In this document: piece by piece, positions 1 to 12,727 of the stretch
How the letters are laid out: every line of letters begins with the position of its first letter
Position numbering within the stretch: the first letter of the stretch is position 1
Assembly: GCF_030272615.1 (NCBI RefSeq)
Contig: NC_081413.1
Span: forward strand, 718,847,867 to 718,911,866
Direction of reading: 5' to 3'
Length of the DNA: 64,000 bases
Source: Cryptomeria japonica
Taxonomy: Eukaryota; Streptophyta; Pinopsida; Cupressales; Cupressaceae
Notes under the pieces: generated by a model
What the model saw: only the letters and a program-made list of their open reading frames with translations
Told to the model about the DNA's origin: nothing
Database searches by the model: none
Program-made: the position numbers and the translations under genes

Positions 1-964
1 AAAATTCATAAGAAAAGAATATCATATGCAAAAGTTGTAAATATTTGAAGTTTCAAAACTAAAGGATGACCTTCAAATGATTATCAATAATATTTGATGT
101 AAAATATGAAAAAAATACATAGTCCATTATGTAGATCCTTGAATTAGCTTTCCAATGCCTATAAAAAATTAAAATTTTCACAAGCAATGCATTATACCTA
201 TTTTATAGTTATACCTATTTTATTGAAGTGTTCTTTTTTACTTTTGGGTAACAAATATTATTCAGATAAATTTTTTTTCCTTTTGTCATACTTTATATCC
301 ATTTTGGTTTGGTATTATCAAACCAAAACTAACTTCTAATCCAACCTATACAAAATGTCAAATATCTATTTCAAGATTTTGGCTAAGTAAAAACGCATTT
401 TTTTTCTCATTGCCTCTATTTGTCCCATTAGAAAGAGCACTCACCATGACCTAAAATAATCATAAAATGAATTTCTTCTTCTTCATCATATAAATAATGA
501 GATTTATTTTGGTCAAACATAAATTATTTTTTTTAAAAGTTATATTTAGATTAATATGTATAGTATATTAATATGTATACTATATTTGGGATATTTATTA
601 TAAGGGAATTCATTATTAACTGATATTTATTATAAGAAAATTCATTGTTAGAGTTAATATGGCAATGGTTTGGAGACTTAGATATATAAGAACTTTTTAA
701 ATTAAAGTTTTTTGAAAGATGACATATTTGTCATAGTTTATTTAGATTTTTTTTCGCTAAGGTTTTAATGTATGATCTAAAAAAAAATAGGTGAATGTAA
801 GAATGAATAGTTCTCTTAATTGATAGAAATAATAAAGTCATATATAAAAATATAATAAAAAAGTAGGTATATAAAACATCTAGTGAAAATAGGTTAATAT
901 TTTAACTATACTAGTCTATATAATTTGGATGTCACAAACATAAATTTGAGTCTGGATATAAATT

Positions 965-1212
965 AAATTAGGGATATTTACTAATACACTATTTATAGAC
1001 ATAAGTGTAGTATTTTTTATTTATTAAGTGGATCTTTTGAGGGAAGGGACAACATTGTGTTGTAAGGAGGTGATTTTTTCTATGCTGACCTTATAAAATG
1101 AAATTAGGAATGTTTATTAGTACATATATGTAACATTCTTGATTTATTAAGTGGGTACCTTGAGGGAAGGGATAACATTGTTCTATAAGGAGGTGAATTT
1201 TTCTATACTTAT
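965..1212 (+). repeat. Diverged tandem duplication, unit about 125 bp
   Basis: Two adjacent copies, about 965-1090 and 1100-1212, share the same order of blocks: an AGGRATRTTTA-like start, TTTATTAAGTGG, TTGAGGGAAGGG, an AACATTGT block, AAGGAGGTGA, then TTTTTCTAT. Differences and small gaps are scattered throughout, so the duplication is old. Confidence 0.75.
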
Positions 1213-1318
1213 CTTAAAAATTGTATACAAAGTTTAGAGATAGTAGCCATGGTCCCTAGAATGACATGTAGATGAAATACAAGTCTTTCGGTTTTGGTTA
1301 TTACTTTAGTACTCTCAT

Positions 1319-1876
1319 GGGAGAGATGATTCTTCCAATCATGAAATGACTATATTGGACATCTTTAAATATTAGTACATAGCACAATTATTTATATAAA
1401 CAAGAAAATTAAAAGCAGGTTAGTTGGCCAAACTTTAAATTTAGATTTTATAACTTGAGAAAGGAACCAATAATTATGAAAATGACCTTAGGTGGAAAAC
1501 AATAATTTTTAAGTGGGAGAAAACCATATGGACCTAACTTCTTACATTAAAAGATTAGTAATCCCAACGATATCTTCTTAATCTTGACTCTACTGTAGTT
1601 TATAAAGAAAATGATCATGAGGGGTAAAAATGCAATCAAGGAGGAGAGATGATTCTTCCAAACATGAAATGAATGCATTGAACATCTTTAGATATTAGTG
1701 CATAGTACGAAACTTTAGAAAACATGTACTTGTTTATGTCAGCAAGAAAAATAAAGGGAGCTTGTTGGCTAAACTTTAACTTCAAATTTTAGAACTTGAA
1801 AAAGGTTCCAATAATTATGAAAATGACCCTAGGTGCAAAAAAAAAAAAATTTTAAAGTGGGAAACAATTGTATGGA
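1319..1876 (+). repeat. Diverged tandem duplication, period about 320 bp
   Basis: Copies at about 1319-1531 and 1642-1876 share GGAGAGATGATTCTTCCA, a CATGAAATGA block, ACATCTTTA, CCAATAATTATGAAAATGAC and AAGTGGGA in the same order. The second copy has a short insertion and a longer A-run. No coding potential is evident. Confidence 0.75.
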
Positions 1877-4020
1877 AGTAGAAGTGCAATTGAATGTGAT
1901 AAATGTATGTATAGGATGAATATATTGAAGTATGTGTCTAAGAAGATAAAGTGGCCTAACTAAATGTGTGAGAATGTATACATACAAAAAGGAGCAAAAA
2001 AATAGAAAAATATATCCAACTTTACACAAATAAACACCATTATCAATATAATTAAAATAATATATTAAAATAAAATAAAAAATAATTTAAATATACAATT
2101 TTTATCATTACAAATACATACTATTTAAAATTCACAATAGACTTTTACAACAAACAAAGAAAAAAAAACCTTTGTTAATAAATCACATATATATAATACA
2201 AATCATTAAACTCATATCACTCTATGCCATTACAATAATAAATATATTATAACTCTTACTTTTAAAGGCTAGAAACAAACTATTTTTTAGCTATAAAGTT
2301 GGATGAGACTCTTGAACTTTTAGTTTACAAAGTTAGCTAGCAAAGGTAGACATTATACCATTTTAATTAAACTGTTACATCATTTACATAGTTGAATGGA
2401 ACTATTTATTTTTTTGTGTATAGAAAAATTGTTTAGGTAAAGGTATAAAGTGTCATTAGAATGTTAGTTTTTTATTATTTATAAAAATGAGATTAATTAT
2501 TTTTAACATTTAAATAATTTACATAAAAGTGAGGTTTCCAAGATTTACAAAGTTAAGATTATCAAGATTTACAAAATTGAATTATATTTTTTTTTAATGT
2601 TTAAATATAAGTGAGGTCACCATATTTTATAGTTTGTTTTAAATCAAATTAAGTAAAATGTAATGAAATTATTTTTTTTGTTGTTTTAATTACATAAAAT
2701 ACATTATGATAATGACATGGTGTTGGCGAAATCTTGTTATTCCTTAACATTTATGTTGGGGATGATGCCCCCATCTATGACCTCACCTACTCATAGCTTC
2801 AACCAAAAGTGTTTACCCTCAATTTAAAAAAAAGAAAAAAAGACATAAAATAAATTAATAAAAATTTACGATTAATATAATAAAATTGCAAGGGTTTTCA
2901 ATGTAAGTTCATAAAAAATATATCATTTTATTAAACCTTAAAATTTTGAATAAGATTTCTAAAGTTGAAACTATTAATTCTTAAATATTTTCATTACATT
3001 ATACCAAAATAAGCCTATTAACATTTCTTATTTATATACTATTACTAAAGTTTAATACTATTTACTATAAGAATTTAACTTTACCTTTGTCTTTCCTCAC
3101 CTTACCTTTTAAGTAGATATATTTGAGATAGAAAGAAGAGTTATTTTTTATTCACTTAAGAGTTACTTTATTTTACTTTAGAGTTATTTTATTTATTACG
3201 TGTTTAAAGAAAATAGTACTTTTACTGAAATTTTCGTAATTACTATATAGAGACTTCTCCTTGTATTACAAATTGCACTTAGATATAATTGAAAAAGGAA
3301 AAAAAAAAAACTAATCAAAAATTTCTTTGTATTTCATCCTAATGATAGATCACAATGATCCAGAACATTGATGTCAACAAACACAATCTAAACCAAAAAC
3401 AACAATAAAAAGAATTTCATTAATATTTAATAAAACAAAACAAAACAAATTTGAATATGAATAATTGAAACACAATAATTTACTGTCTATAAATAGTATA
3501 CCAAACTTTATAAATTTACAAGTCCATAAATATTATACCAATTGTTTTATGAACATTATGAGTGTTGCACATGTAAATGCACTACAATGGAGGAGCCCAA
3601 AAGGGGCAAATTTTCAATGTAGATGAATGTTGAGGCATAAGAGTTTGATAAATTTTTATAGCAAGTTGATAAAATCTATCTTTTTATCACTGATGCACAT
3701 GAAGATGCTGAGCAAGCACCAGGACCCCATTGATGGGGGTAAAAAACATTAATGGTGGGAATATAATAAGAGGAAAAGGAGGTTGGAGAAGGGGGTTTAG
3801 AAGGTGCTGTCATGGCCAACTGCAGCCTTAATAGCAAGGGACGAAACGGTTGCCCACATGGGCTCGCACTGCATTTAGTGTTTAAAATACATCCTCCACC
3901 CCAATTATTAAAACGGACCAAAATGCGAGAGCGGGGAAAAAGAAAAAAAAAGAAAACAAAAGGCAGAAAGAAAGCGCTGGCTTTAGTTCCCTAGCACGAC
4001 CGGGCCCCACACGCCGCCCT

Positions 4021-4480
4021 CCGTGCTGACGTCACGGCCCCCAACCGTCACTGTTGATTCATTTAAAAAAAGTCACCCGGTGAAGGGAGAGGGCCATAAG
4101 CCCCCCTTGTCTACGGGAGTCCGTGGGGCCCGTACACGTTGGAGCTCTGGCAAGGGTGGGTCCCACCGACAGCTGGCATGTATGAATACGGCAGGTCGTT
4201 GCCCGCCGGTATTTATTCCGGTACCCGGTCCCGGTGCGGCGGTGGCATCAAAGCCCGCGCACACACGCTTATTGCCCGCGCGGTTTAGACGAAATTTCTA
4301 TCCACCTTGACTCTCTGTCTAACTGCCACCTGTCAACCGAAGCTCCTTCATCCATCCTTTATACCCCATGTTTTTCCGCTTCACATGCCTCATCCCTCCC
4401 TTCCCTTCTGGTAACTTACTTACGCCCTCTCCTCCTGCCTAATCATACCCATAATAATCACTCACTCACTCCGTTCTTGT
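4021..4480 (+). promoter_or_regulatory. Probable promoter of the trihelix gene
   Basis: GC content rises sharply here compared with the AT-rich spacer to the left. A perfect palindrome TGACGTCA, a classic plant bZIP (TGA/CRE-like) target, is at 4027-4034. A TATA-like TTTATACCCC lies at about 4357-4366 and is followed by a pyrimidine-rich tract. The transcription start is not visible. I infer it lies downstream of the TATA-like box, about 4390-4480. Confidence 0.45.
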
Positions 4481-4606
4481 GAACAAAGCCTTTCCCAAAA
4501 ACACTCCAAAATTTGTCCCAAATCTCCAGCTCAGAGAGAAAGAAAAAACGTCGTTGGTTTGTTTGTTCTCTTTCTCTCTCTCTCTATCTTGGCCTGTGGA
4601 TTTACA

Positions 4607-4905
4607 ATGGAGAAAGAAATTGGACGCTGTAAATTGCTGGGGATTGATGTAGAAACAACAATATCTTGATGGGCTTGACAGCCTTTCTAGTCCTAATTTG
4701 TCTGTAGGACCTTCGTGTGACCAAAATCTATCCAGTCCAAAATCCACACTCCGGGGGCTTAGGTTCTAGGCATTTTGATTGAGAATTGAAAAAGAAAAAT
4801 TTGGTTTTGTTGTTGTTGTGAATCCGGTTATTGGCAATGATCCTTACATCTTGTAGACTGTATTCTTCTTCTTCCTTGTTCACTATATGTGCAGTTTCAA
4901 GATAA
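4607..4905 (+). promoter_or_regulatory. Three upstream ORFs in the trihelix 5' leader
   Basis: If the leader is not spliced it carries three short ORFs ahead of the main start at 4967. uORF1 is 4607-4669 (20 codons plus TGA). uORF2 is 4669-4707 (12 codons plus TAG), and its ATG overlaps the stop of uORF1 as TGATG, the arrangement used for coupled re-initiation. uORF3 is 4837-4905 (22 codons plus TAA). A leader intron could remove some of them. The CT tract at about 4568-4590 is also typical of plant leaders. Repression by uORFs is inference. Confidence 0.45.
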
Positions 4906-4966
4906 ATTGTTGCAGGTTAAGATTGTTTTAATTGTGTAGCCCTAAGGGGGAAGGAATAGGAGAAGA

Positions 4967-7900
4967 ATGCAAACTAGTGGACAGTATGGAGAGGTCCCTC
5001 AGTTTGTTGGGCGGGTCCCTGCAGTCGTTTCAGTGGCTTCTGCAGCTTCTGCAGCTCAAGCTCACAGTCACATGTTTTCTATGCAGCAGGACAGCCAAAT
5101 GGTTAATGTGCAGAAGATCAGGTTAGAATCTGATTCACAGGAGGCCCCTCCATCAAAGCAGCTGAACAATACCACCAATAATAGCAGCAGCAGCAATACA
5201 GATAGCTTTAATATTAATAAGCAGCTTGTTCCGGCCAATACAAATGAACAGCAGCAGCAGCAGCAGCAGATTGGAGCAGGAGGAGGAGGAGGTGGAGGTG
5301 GGGAGGAGGACGTGCTGGACTGTGAAAGAGGGTCGGTGGGAAATCGGTGGCCGAGGCAGGAAACCCTGGCGCTGCTTAAAATTCGATCTGAAATGGATGC
5401 CAATTTCAAAGATGCCAGCCTTAAAGGGCCCCTCTGGGAAGACGTTTCAAGGTAATCGGAATTTTGTTTTTTAAGTAGGTACCCCTCCTTTATAATATAG
5501 CATTGAAGGCTTTGGTGCTGCTTGGTAGTGAGAAAGTTAGATTATTGATTAAAAAGCATGGAGAATCAGTTCTCTGTTACTGTTTCTATGGCCATTTAAG
5601 AATTCCATACAAAATTAAATAAATAAATAGCATCCTTTGTGTTTCTTTTCTCCTTGTTTTTTAATGATCATTACAGCATCTACAGCAACTCAATACAGAT
5701 TGGAGTAGAGGTTCAGGTACCCAATAGAAGAAATGCTAGCTGGGGGCAGTATGATACTATGAATTGAATTGTAGGCATTACAAATACAAAGACCCGCCCT
5801 TTACTTTCTAAACAAGTAAAATTATATGGCTACTATAGATGCTAAGACGGTTTGGTGTAGAGTTAGACACCCAAATGGAATTTTTTATAGGTTTTAAGAC
5901 CAAGATGGCGTCAATTCTCGTCTGGTTTGGTGGAGCGGATTAATAGGACTGTGTGAAGCTATTTGGATTTGTTTTGTCCCAGGTTTGGTTTTGGTATGAG
6001 AAAACGGAGCAATTCTGAAACGTGGAGTTTTTTTTTGTTTTGCATTTTTCATGTGATTCCTTGACCTGTGGAAGGATTAGGCTATCTGGAGATGGGTATT
6101 GAAGGCTTCACGGGCGAAGCGTGAGGAAGAGAGGATTTGGAAGCCAATGTGATAGGAGATTCGATGATATATAGATACCCATGGCTTTATATCCATGCCT
6201 TGTCCTTCGTCTAGCATTTATGGAGAGGAGGATGATGCTCGGACCGACCGCTTCGTCTGCTTTGCAATAACGGCAGGCATACGGTGCTATCCAATCCATT
6301 GTTTTAGCCCTTCATCGTGACAATCCCAACTGAAACATCTATGATCCCAACTGGCACAACGAAGATCTAGCGGTTTCTACGCAGGTAAAATTATTGTGAA
6401 GCATTGAATACCGGGATATATATGCCATGGGTTTCCATGGATCCACCAGAGAGGCCTGATCCGAAGGAATTTTTAGGATTAATTTTTTAACAAGAGGCCT
6501 CAGGATGGCATCTTTGCTTCAGATCTCGAGTAAAATTCCTTTTTTTACAGTGCCCAGATTACATAAGGCCCTCAATTTTATTTTCTCAATGCAAAACCTC
6601 GTTTAGAGGGAGCTGTTATATAATATAAATTGTTGTTGGTCTGGTAGAATGTTTTTCCTAGTTTAAGAAAAAACTGCAATCGTCCGAGTTGTTGCAAATC
6701 CCAATTACCAGTCATATATAGTATAATTTATGTATCAAGTGACTTCCTCGATTGAAAGCAAATCTGTTCAGAACTTGTAGGCACATTGAATCATACTTTT
6801 TGATTATAGGGGTCCCGCTAATTCTTACAGCCTTTTTTTTCAGGTGTAGATTCATTCATTTCTATGATGATTATTATTATTCATGATTGTTCCAGTGTGA
6901 AATTCAGTTAGATAGAGCTACTTTTATTAACATTGCAGGTATTGGTTTCTTCTTTATGATAGTCAGATATTGCTCACAGTTTAAAGTTTCTCACCCAAAT
7001 CGAAGTAGGCATAACATATTTTGATCATTATGGTCTGTTGGATGGGCATTTTCCTTGTAAAATTTCCTTGCAAATGAAAAATAAATTAGGTTTAGCAAGA
7101 GCTGATTGTTTGGTATATTAGATCCAATAATGTTTATTTCTGCAGCGGGGGCCTGATGTTGTGCATATTGTCTATCAGGAGGCTTGCAGAGCTGGGGTAT
7201 TACAGGAACGCCAAGAAATGCAAAGAAAAATTTGAAAATGTTCACAAGTATTACAAACGGACTAAGGAAGGGCGGGCTGGGAGACAGGATGGTAAGAGCT
7301 ACAAGTTTTTCAGCCAGCTTGAAGCCCTGTATGGTAATACCAACAGCAGCAATCACGGAGGCATTGCAGGCAATGATGGGAATCTCAACAACAATAACAA
7401 TAAAGTCACAGTGGCAATTGGTGGAGGAGTAGGAGTTTCTGCTACCGGCAGTCTGCCTGCAGCTGCCCCAATAAGTACAAGAGAAATTATGAATACTGCC
7501 AGTACAGTTGCTTTAAAGGCGACGATGACACCGATGGTTATAACTAATCCAACATCTGTAGTACAGCACCGGCCTGCTACTGGCGGTTCCATGGATTTCA
7601 GTGCCGCTGCAGCTGCTTTCAATTTCTCTTCAGGCTCATCTTCTGAGGAAGAAGAGTATGACGACCCAGAAGAGTCGGAGCAGACCAATGACCAAAACAC
7701 CAGGAAGAGAAAAAGAAGTTCTATGATGGCTTTCTTTGAAAATCTCATGAAACAGGTGATTGAAAAGCAGGAAGCTATGCAGCAGAAGTTCTTGGAAGCC
7801 ATTGAAAAGAGGGAGCAAGACAGGATGATAAGAGAGGAAGCCTGGAAGAGGCAGGAGATGGCTAGATTGAGCAGAGAACAGGAACTAAAATCCCAGGAAA

Positions 7901-8814
7901 GATCTCTCACTGCTTCTAGAGATGCAGCAATGGTTGCATTTCTACAGAAAGTCACAGGCCAGACATTGCAGATTCCACAATTGCCCAGTCCCATACAACA
8001 TCAGCAGAATATTATCAGTATTCCTCCTCCTCCGCCGCCGCCACCGCCACAGAATCATCAAATCTCTGATCAAGAGCCCCATAATCAAGAATGCAAGGAA
8101 TTGGCAATATTTGATCCCAACAGCAAAAGATGGCCCAAGCCAGAAGTCCTTGCATTGATCAAGCTGAGAAGTGGACTGGAACACAAATTTCATGAGGCCG
8201 GGCCCAAGGGGCCTTTGTGGGAAGAAATCTCTTCAGGCATGGCATGCCTAGGATACAACCGTAATGCCAAGAGATGTAAGGAGAAGTGGGAAAACATCAA
8301 CAAGTATTTCAGAAAGGCCAAGGAGAGCAACAAGAAGAGGCCTGAAAATGCCAAGACTTGTCCTTATTTTCACCAGCTGGATGCTTTGTATAGGAAGAAA
8401 ACTCTTGGGAATCCCGGCAAGCAGAATAAGATGATTATGGAGCAGGATTTGTTCGGTCGTGAAGGTGGTGGTGGCGGCGGTGGTGGTCAGGATCAGCAGA
8501 ACAAAATGATGCAGGAGGATCATCACAATCACAATCTGATTGAACAAAATCTGCAGCAGCAGCAGCGGCAGGCATGTGAGAGTAGCAGAGAAGATAAAGG
8601 TCATGGTGATCATGCTGCTGCAGGTTCTGCAGATATGTTACCAATAATGCCACCTCCTCCTGGCTCAGAAGCTCATGCTGTAACATACCACCATGAGAGA
8701 ACAAATTCCTCAACCCCAAGGGATACTTCTTCGGCTTCCTTTATGGCCATGGTTCACAAGTTAGGTGCAGATCCTCCAGAGTTCAACATGTCTACATCCT
8801 CCAACACAGAATAA
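4967..8814 (+). CDS. GT-2-like trihelix transcription factor (GTL1/DF1 type), join 4967-5451, 7179-8814
   Basis: This is a nuclear DNA-binding protein of the GT-2 clade, which binds GT elements in promoters. The spliced CDS is 2121 nt, 706 residues. The N-terminus has a Gln run and a Gly run (about residues 90-110). Trihelix 1 spans about 126-218, starting NRWPRQETLALLKIRS and containing GPLWEDVSR and KCKEKFENVHKYYKR, with the third-helix aromatic being Phe as in GT-2 N-domains. An acidic Ser/Glu patch and a basic RKRKRSS (likely NLS) precede a Glu/Gln/Arg-rich coiled coil (about 348-422), then a proline run. Trihelix 2 spans about 478-568 (RWPKPEVLALIKLRS, GPLWEEIS, KRCKEKWENINKYF). The tail is His/Gln-rich. 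The exon junction falls inside trihelix 1 at codon 162 (AG|G). The splice choice rests on the conserved SRRLAELGY join. The start at 4967 is the first ATG in the open frame. GTL1 and DF1 relatives regulate cell growth and stress responses; the role here is not shown. Confidence 0.93.
5452..7178 (+). other. Intron of the trihelix gene (1727 bp)
   Basis: The donor is AAG|GTAATC at 5451/5452. The acceptor is TCTATCAG at 7171-7178. Joining restores helix 2 to helix 3 of trihelix 1 without adding residues. A second in-frame acceptor, TTTCTGCAG, ends at 7145; using it would add 33 nt (11 codons, no stop). The intron has no other gene that I can see. Confidence 0.85.
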
Positions 8815-9140
8815 AAGTTTTAACCCACCTTCAAATATAGTTTACGGTGTTAATGTGTACCATATGTATCAATAGTCACTTGTGGGGATCCAAGACCAGG
8901 TTGGTGGTTGGTGTTCATGATGATCGCATTCATTCATTTGTTCAGCAGATCTACAAAATGGGAATGTTCAGATTGCTGTCCAAATTCTCAAGCACACACC
9001 CTATGGTGTTTTCTGGTCTCCTAGGGCTTCTCTTTCTCTTTTTCTTTTTCTTTTTCTTCCTTCCCCCTCCTCCCCTCTCTCTGTTGAATCCTTTTCATAA
9101 ATTATTATTTGTTGAATAAAAGGATTTGTGAAGGTTTATA
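8815..9140 (+). terminator. 3' UTR and polyadenylation region of the trihelix gene
   Basis: After the stop codon (TAA at 8812-8814) there is a long C/T tract (about 9026-9082), then AATAAA at 9115-9120. An earlier AATAAA overlaps the stop itself and is too close to serve as the main signal. The cleavage site is probably about 15-30 nt after 9120. Confidence 0.55.
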
Positions 9141-10875
9141 GTCGAGAATATAGGTGTAGTGATAGGTGTTTGGTACTCAAATTTAGGAGGTGCTGCAATA
9201 TCTATTACTGAACGGCATAGCTTCCATGATCTTCACAGCTAGACCTCAAATAATAATCATTCAAGTCCAGCTGTGAGCTACAGTATTTACCTTATCCGGG
9301 CAAGTGCTAATTCTTTCAAAGAATCTTCCAATTATTTTAATTTGTGGCCCCTGACATACGCCAAATGTGATTGTTTGTATGGTTCTAATTGTTATCTTTT
9401 GGGTTTTTTCTGAATCCGACTACAAATCTGGGACTTGTCAATAATGGATAAAGTTTTTCTCTAGCGATCAAGCAACATGTCACTTTTCAAGACTTTGTTT
9501 TATCAAAAGAGACACTTTCTGCACTCATTCTTTAAAACCATATATATTTATATGCCACTGTGAATTGGCACGGCACATGTGCAAGCTGACCAAGTTGCTG
9601 CAGATGCGGTCAGATACATTACAGGCATATGTTTCAAATAATTTATAAATCAAAGTAAGATGGCAGGCAATTAAACAATTCTATGGTACACCCATTAACA
9701 AAGCGTTTTATCTCTTCAATCTTTAATTATTATACCAAGTGCAGGCTTGGTGGCATCATATGTTCAGAATACAGTATATTTCTGTGCCTTTCTGCCTACA
9801 CCAAGAACGTGCACTTCCATTTTCTATTTCGTTATACAACTGTGATGAACTTGACCTAATTGTTTTCCCTTTCTCCCCATCTCATACGGTTTTCTGCCAC
9901 TACAGTTACCGGCTAGCAGCATAACATGACACAGGTTGAAATTAAATTATTGTGAAAGCTCAACTTGTACGTCCACTAGAAACAAACGTGCCTTATCCTT
10001 CAGACACAAGCTAAAAATAGCCCATTTTCGCATATCCCGGCCTTTCTTCAGTTGAAAGTTTCACTTGCCTTTGTTCAATCGTCACACATCTGTGAAACCG
10101 CCTTTCTGTTCAACTGTCCTGCACACAAACAGACATTTTAGAGGCGGCCGTTGCGCCCATCACGACACAAACTCAAGCACCAGTAAATCCCGCATCGATG
10201 GTCCCAATGCGTTCCCACATTCATGGAGCGACTCCGCACCATCGATCTTGAATTCCTTCCTTTATCTCTTCACACCATTTATATTTCTTTATCGGTTTAT
10301 CCATTTAGTGCAGTTTGCATATATCCCCATCCATCCATTAAGAACAGGGAATCTTTAAAGACGTATGCAACGTCGATAACAGATGAAAAATTGACTTGCC
10401 TTTCCCAGGCAATCACGAGCGGTTATTGACGTCGCAGTACAAATGATTCTTTTTCCTGTGATTTAACAGACATATCTACCAAAGGAAGTTGGATTAACAG
10501 GCGCGTACTCTGTACAGTCGTACTGTTTTGTGGAGAGCATAATTAATTGAATGTGATTGTGAATGTGATTGTGAATGTGAATATGCGAATGAATGAATGA
10601 ATAGATTTTGAATTGTGGTGGAGCGAGGCCCAACGCCCAGTGGTAGGATCGTGTCGTGAGTTTTTCTGCAAAACAATGTGCACCACACATTATGGGTGAG
10701 ATTCGTGTGCACACGTTGACTACAGTTCGTACTGTACAAAAAACTCTGCAATATCGCAGGCCAACAACAGGAGGCCTTCAATGTACTCCACGTGATCTTC
10801 AATCGTTTTCTCCCTGATCCGCCCCACTCTTCAATCCAAACTCATAATAATAAAGCATAAAATTTACAACAAACA
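9141..10875. other. Non-repetitive spacer downstream of the trihelix gene
   Basis: The base composition is more balanced than the flanking AT-rich DNA. The open frames here (for example 10065-10358 plus and 10494-10802 minus) have no recognisable motif or start context, so I do not call a gene. The only repeat I see is the minisatellite at 10547-10605. Confidence 0.5.
10547..10605 (+). repeat. Short minisatellite (GAATGTGATTGT)n passing into GAAT repeats
   Basis: About two and a half copies of a 12-bp unit GAATGTGATTGT are followed by GAATGTGAATATGC and three GAAT units. Confidence 0.8.
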
Positions 10876-12180
10876 AACTCTGCTTATATAAATGCCCAAC
10901 TAAATGCTGGTTAGATGTTTAAGTTTTGCATCACGAAGACTTTTCTTCTGTTTTTTTTATGGCTGTCATTGACTTACTGTCTACATTATCATTCATATTA
11001 TAGTTGGCTTGAATTTTCTACAATTTTTTCCTATATTTTCTGATTGCAATCAATTAACTGGTTAAATTATATATCAGGCAGTGTCATACACTCACTTTCT
11101 TTCTTATAAATTTTTCTATAATTTAGTAAATAATGCTTGAGTTTTTAGTTTTATTTATGTATGTTTTTTTACTAGAATTAGAATTAAAAGTAATTGTTTT
11201 TTCTATTTGAATCAAAAGTAATTGTATATTTGATTGTGTTTTTAATTTTGATTGTGTATGTTTTGTTATTTGAATCAAATGTAATCGTGTATTATGTTGG
11301 TTTCTGATTTTAATTGTGTATAGTTTTCTATTAGAATCAAAAGTAATCTTGCATTATGATTGTTTTTTATTTTAATTGTGAATCAAAAGTGATTTCAAAT
11401 TTTGAGCAATGCATGTGCATGGGACTATTAGGTAATAGTATGATTGGGAATATGTAAAAAAATCATTCAAACAAGTGGTAAACGAGAAAAATATATGTTT
11501 TAATATTTATTATATTATTTATTTTTCATTATTGTTGATTATGGTAATAATGATTTAATATTAAACTATAATTTAGATGTTTTAATGATTGACTTTAACT
11601 TATTTTTATATTATTATTATAATTGATATGAATTTTCCATAATATTATGAAATAATGTATGATTATTCTTTATTTTGATTATATATATAATTTTTAATTA
11701 AAATTAAAAAAAAATCACACACTACATTGTTATCAATTTGATCAAAAGATGCACCTAGTCTCTTTATACTTAAAAAAAAATGGTCTCATTGAAAAATATT
11801 CCTAGCTTAAGCTTTAAAATTTGGAGTAATGCACCTGTGTGAGACTATTAGATAATTCACACAAGTGGTGAAAGTAAATAAAGTATTGTAAACATTTATT
11901 ACATTATTTAATTTATTGTTATTGTTGGTAGTAATGGTGGTGGTTTATTATTGAGGGTATGTTAGATGATTTAAGAGAGAGTGAGATAAGTACAAAATGT
12001 TTGTTTATAAGAAAGTTTAGAGAAGAAATGTCTTTATCTTTTTATTTTATTGTTTTGTACTTATTATTTGTTGTTATTAAGAATTATATAATATTATATG
12101 TTATTGATTGTTTTAACATTTTCATTCTTAGATTTAGTTGTTTCTAGATTTTATAAATGTTTCATTTATCTATATTTAAT
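10876..12180 (+). repeat. Left copy of a diverged ~1.3 kb direct repeat
   Basis: It begins CTCTGCTTATATAAAT with TTAAGTTTTGCAT about 35 bases later, and ends near TTCATTTATCTATATTTAAT at about 12160-12180. Matching landmarks recur in the same order at 12728-14105. The unit contains a TATATAAA box close to its left end but no protein-coding capacity. It may be an old non-autonomous element or a segmental duplication. Confidence 0.65.
11204..11390 (+). repeat. Tandem repeat, about three units of 60-65 bp
   Basis: Three successive units each carry ATTNGAATCAAANGTAAT, followed by a T-rich block ending TTTTAATTGTG or a close variant. They start near 11204, 11269 and 11331. Confidence 0.6.
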
Positions 12181-12727
12181 AGATAAATAATAATAAGATT
12201 TATAATAATACTTTGAAAAGGTAAACATGTTATCTTTTGATATAAAATATTTTTTTTAGACACTAACTTCAACACAAACAAAAAATTCTAATTTTTATTA
12301 TTATAATTTTAAAAAGATGTTAGATAAAAATTATTATATTTCAAATTTAGAATATCTAACAATCTATATTTTTAATGAGAATTATTTAGATCAAAAAACA
12401 TTTTTAAATTATTTTTTATATTTTTATAATTTCTTTAAATAAAAAAATATAATAATTATTTTATGTATAATAAAAATATAATAAATCATATGCATCATTT
12501 AAAAAATCAAATTATAAAATTTTAAAATCAAAATTAAATTATAATACAACACACATGAATTAATATTTTGTGAGACCTACTAATCAAAATTCTAACAGCC
12601 CAATTATAACCTCTACTTACATAAACTCCCCTTGTGATATTCAATTAGACATTAATATCAATAATTTAGAAACTCCTTTACCTAAATCCACCAAAAACTA
12701 ATTATCTCAAAATATCTCTTTTATAAT

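Larger units (their letters stand above)
1..3540. other. AT-rich intergenic spacer, no gene seen
   Basis: This stretch is strongly AT-rich with many homopolymer runs. Short open frames such as the one at 1829-2029 (minus) have low-complexity translations with no motif I recognise. The only structure I can support is two local tandem duplications, listed separately. Confidence 0.7.

Noticed and set aside
5068-5409. Minus-strand ORF of 113 codons opposite exon 1
   Set aside because: Shadow of the CAG/GGA-rich coding strand; Cys/Pro runs without family features.
7156-8814. Separate single-exon gene starting at the ATG at 7156
   Set aside because: The conserved first trihelix is completed only by splicing 5451 to 7179. 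The Met at 7156 lies in the intron or in an alternative extension.
8809-8816. AATAAA overlapping the trihelix stop as the polyadenylation signal
   Set aside because: Too close to the stop to leave a 3' UTR. The AATAAA at 9115 is better placed.
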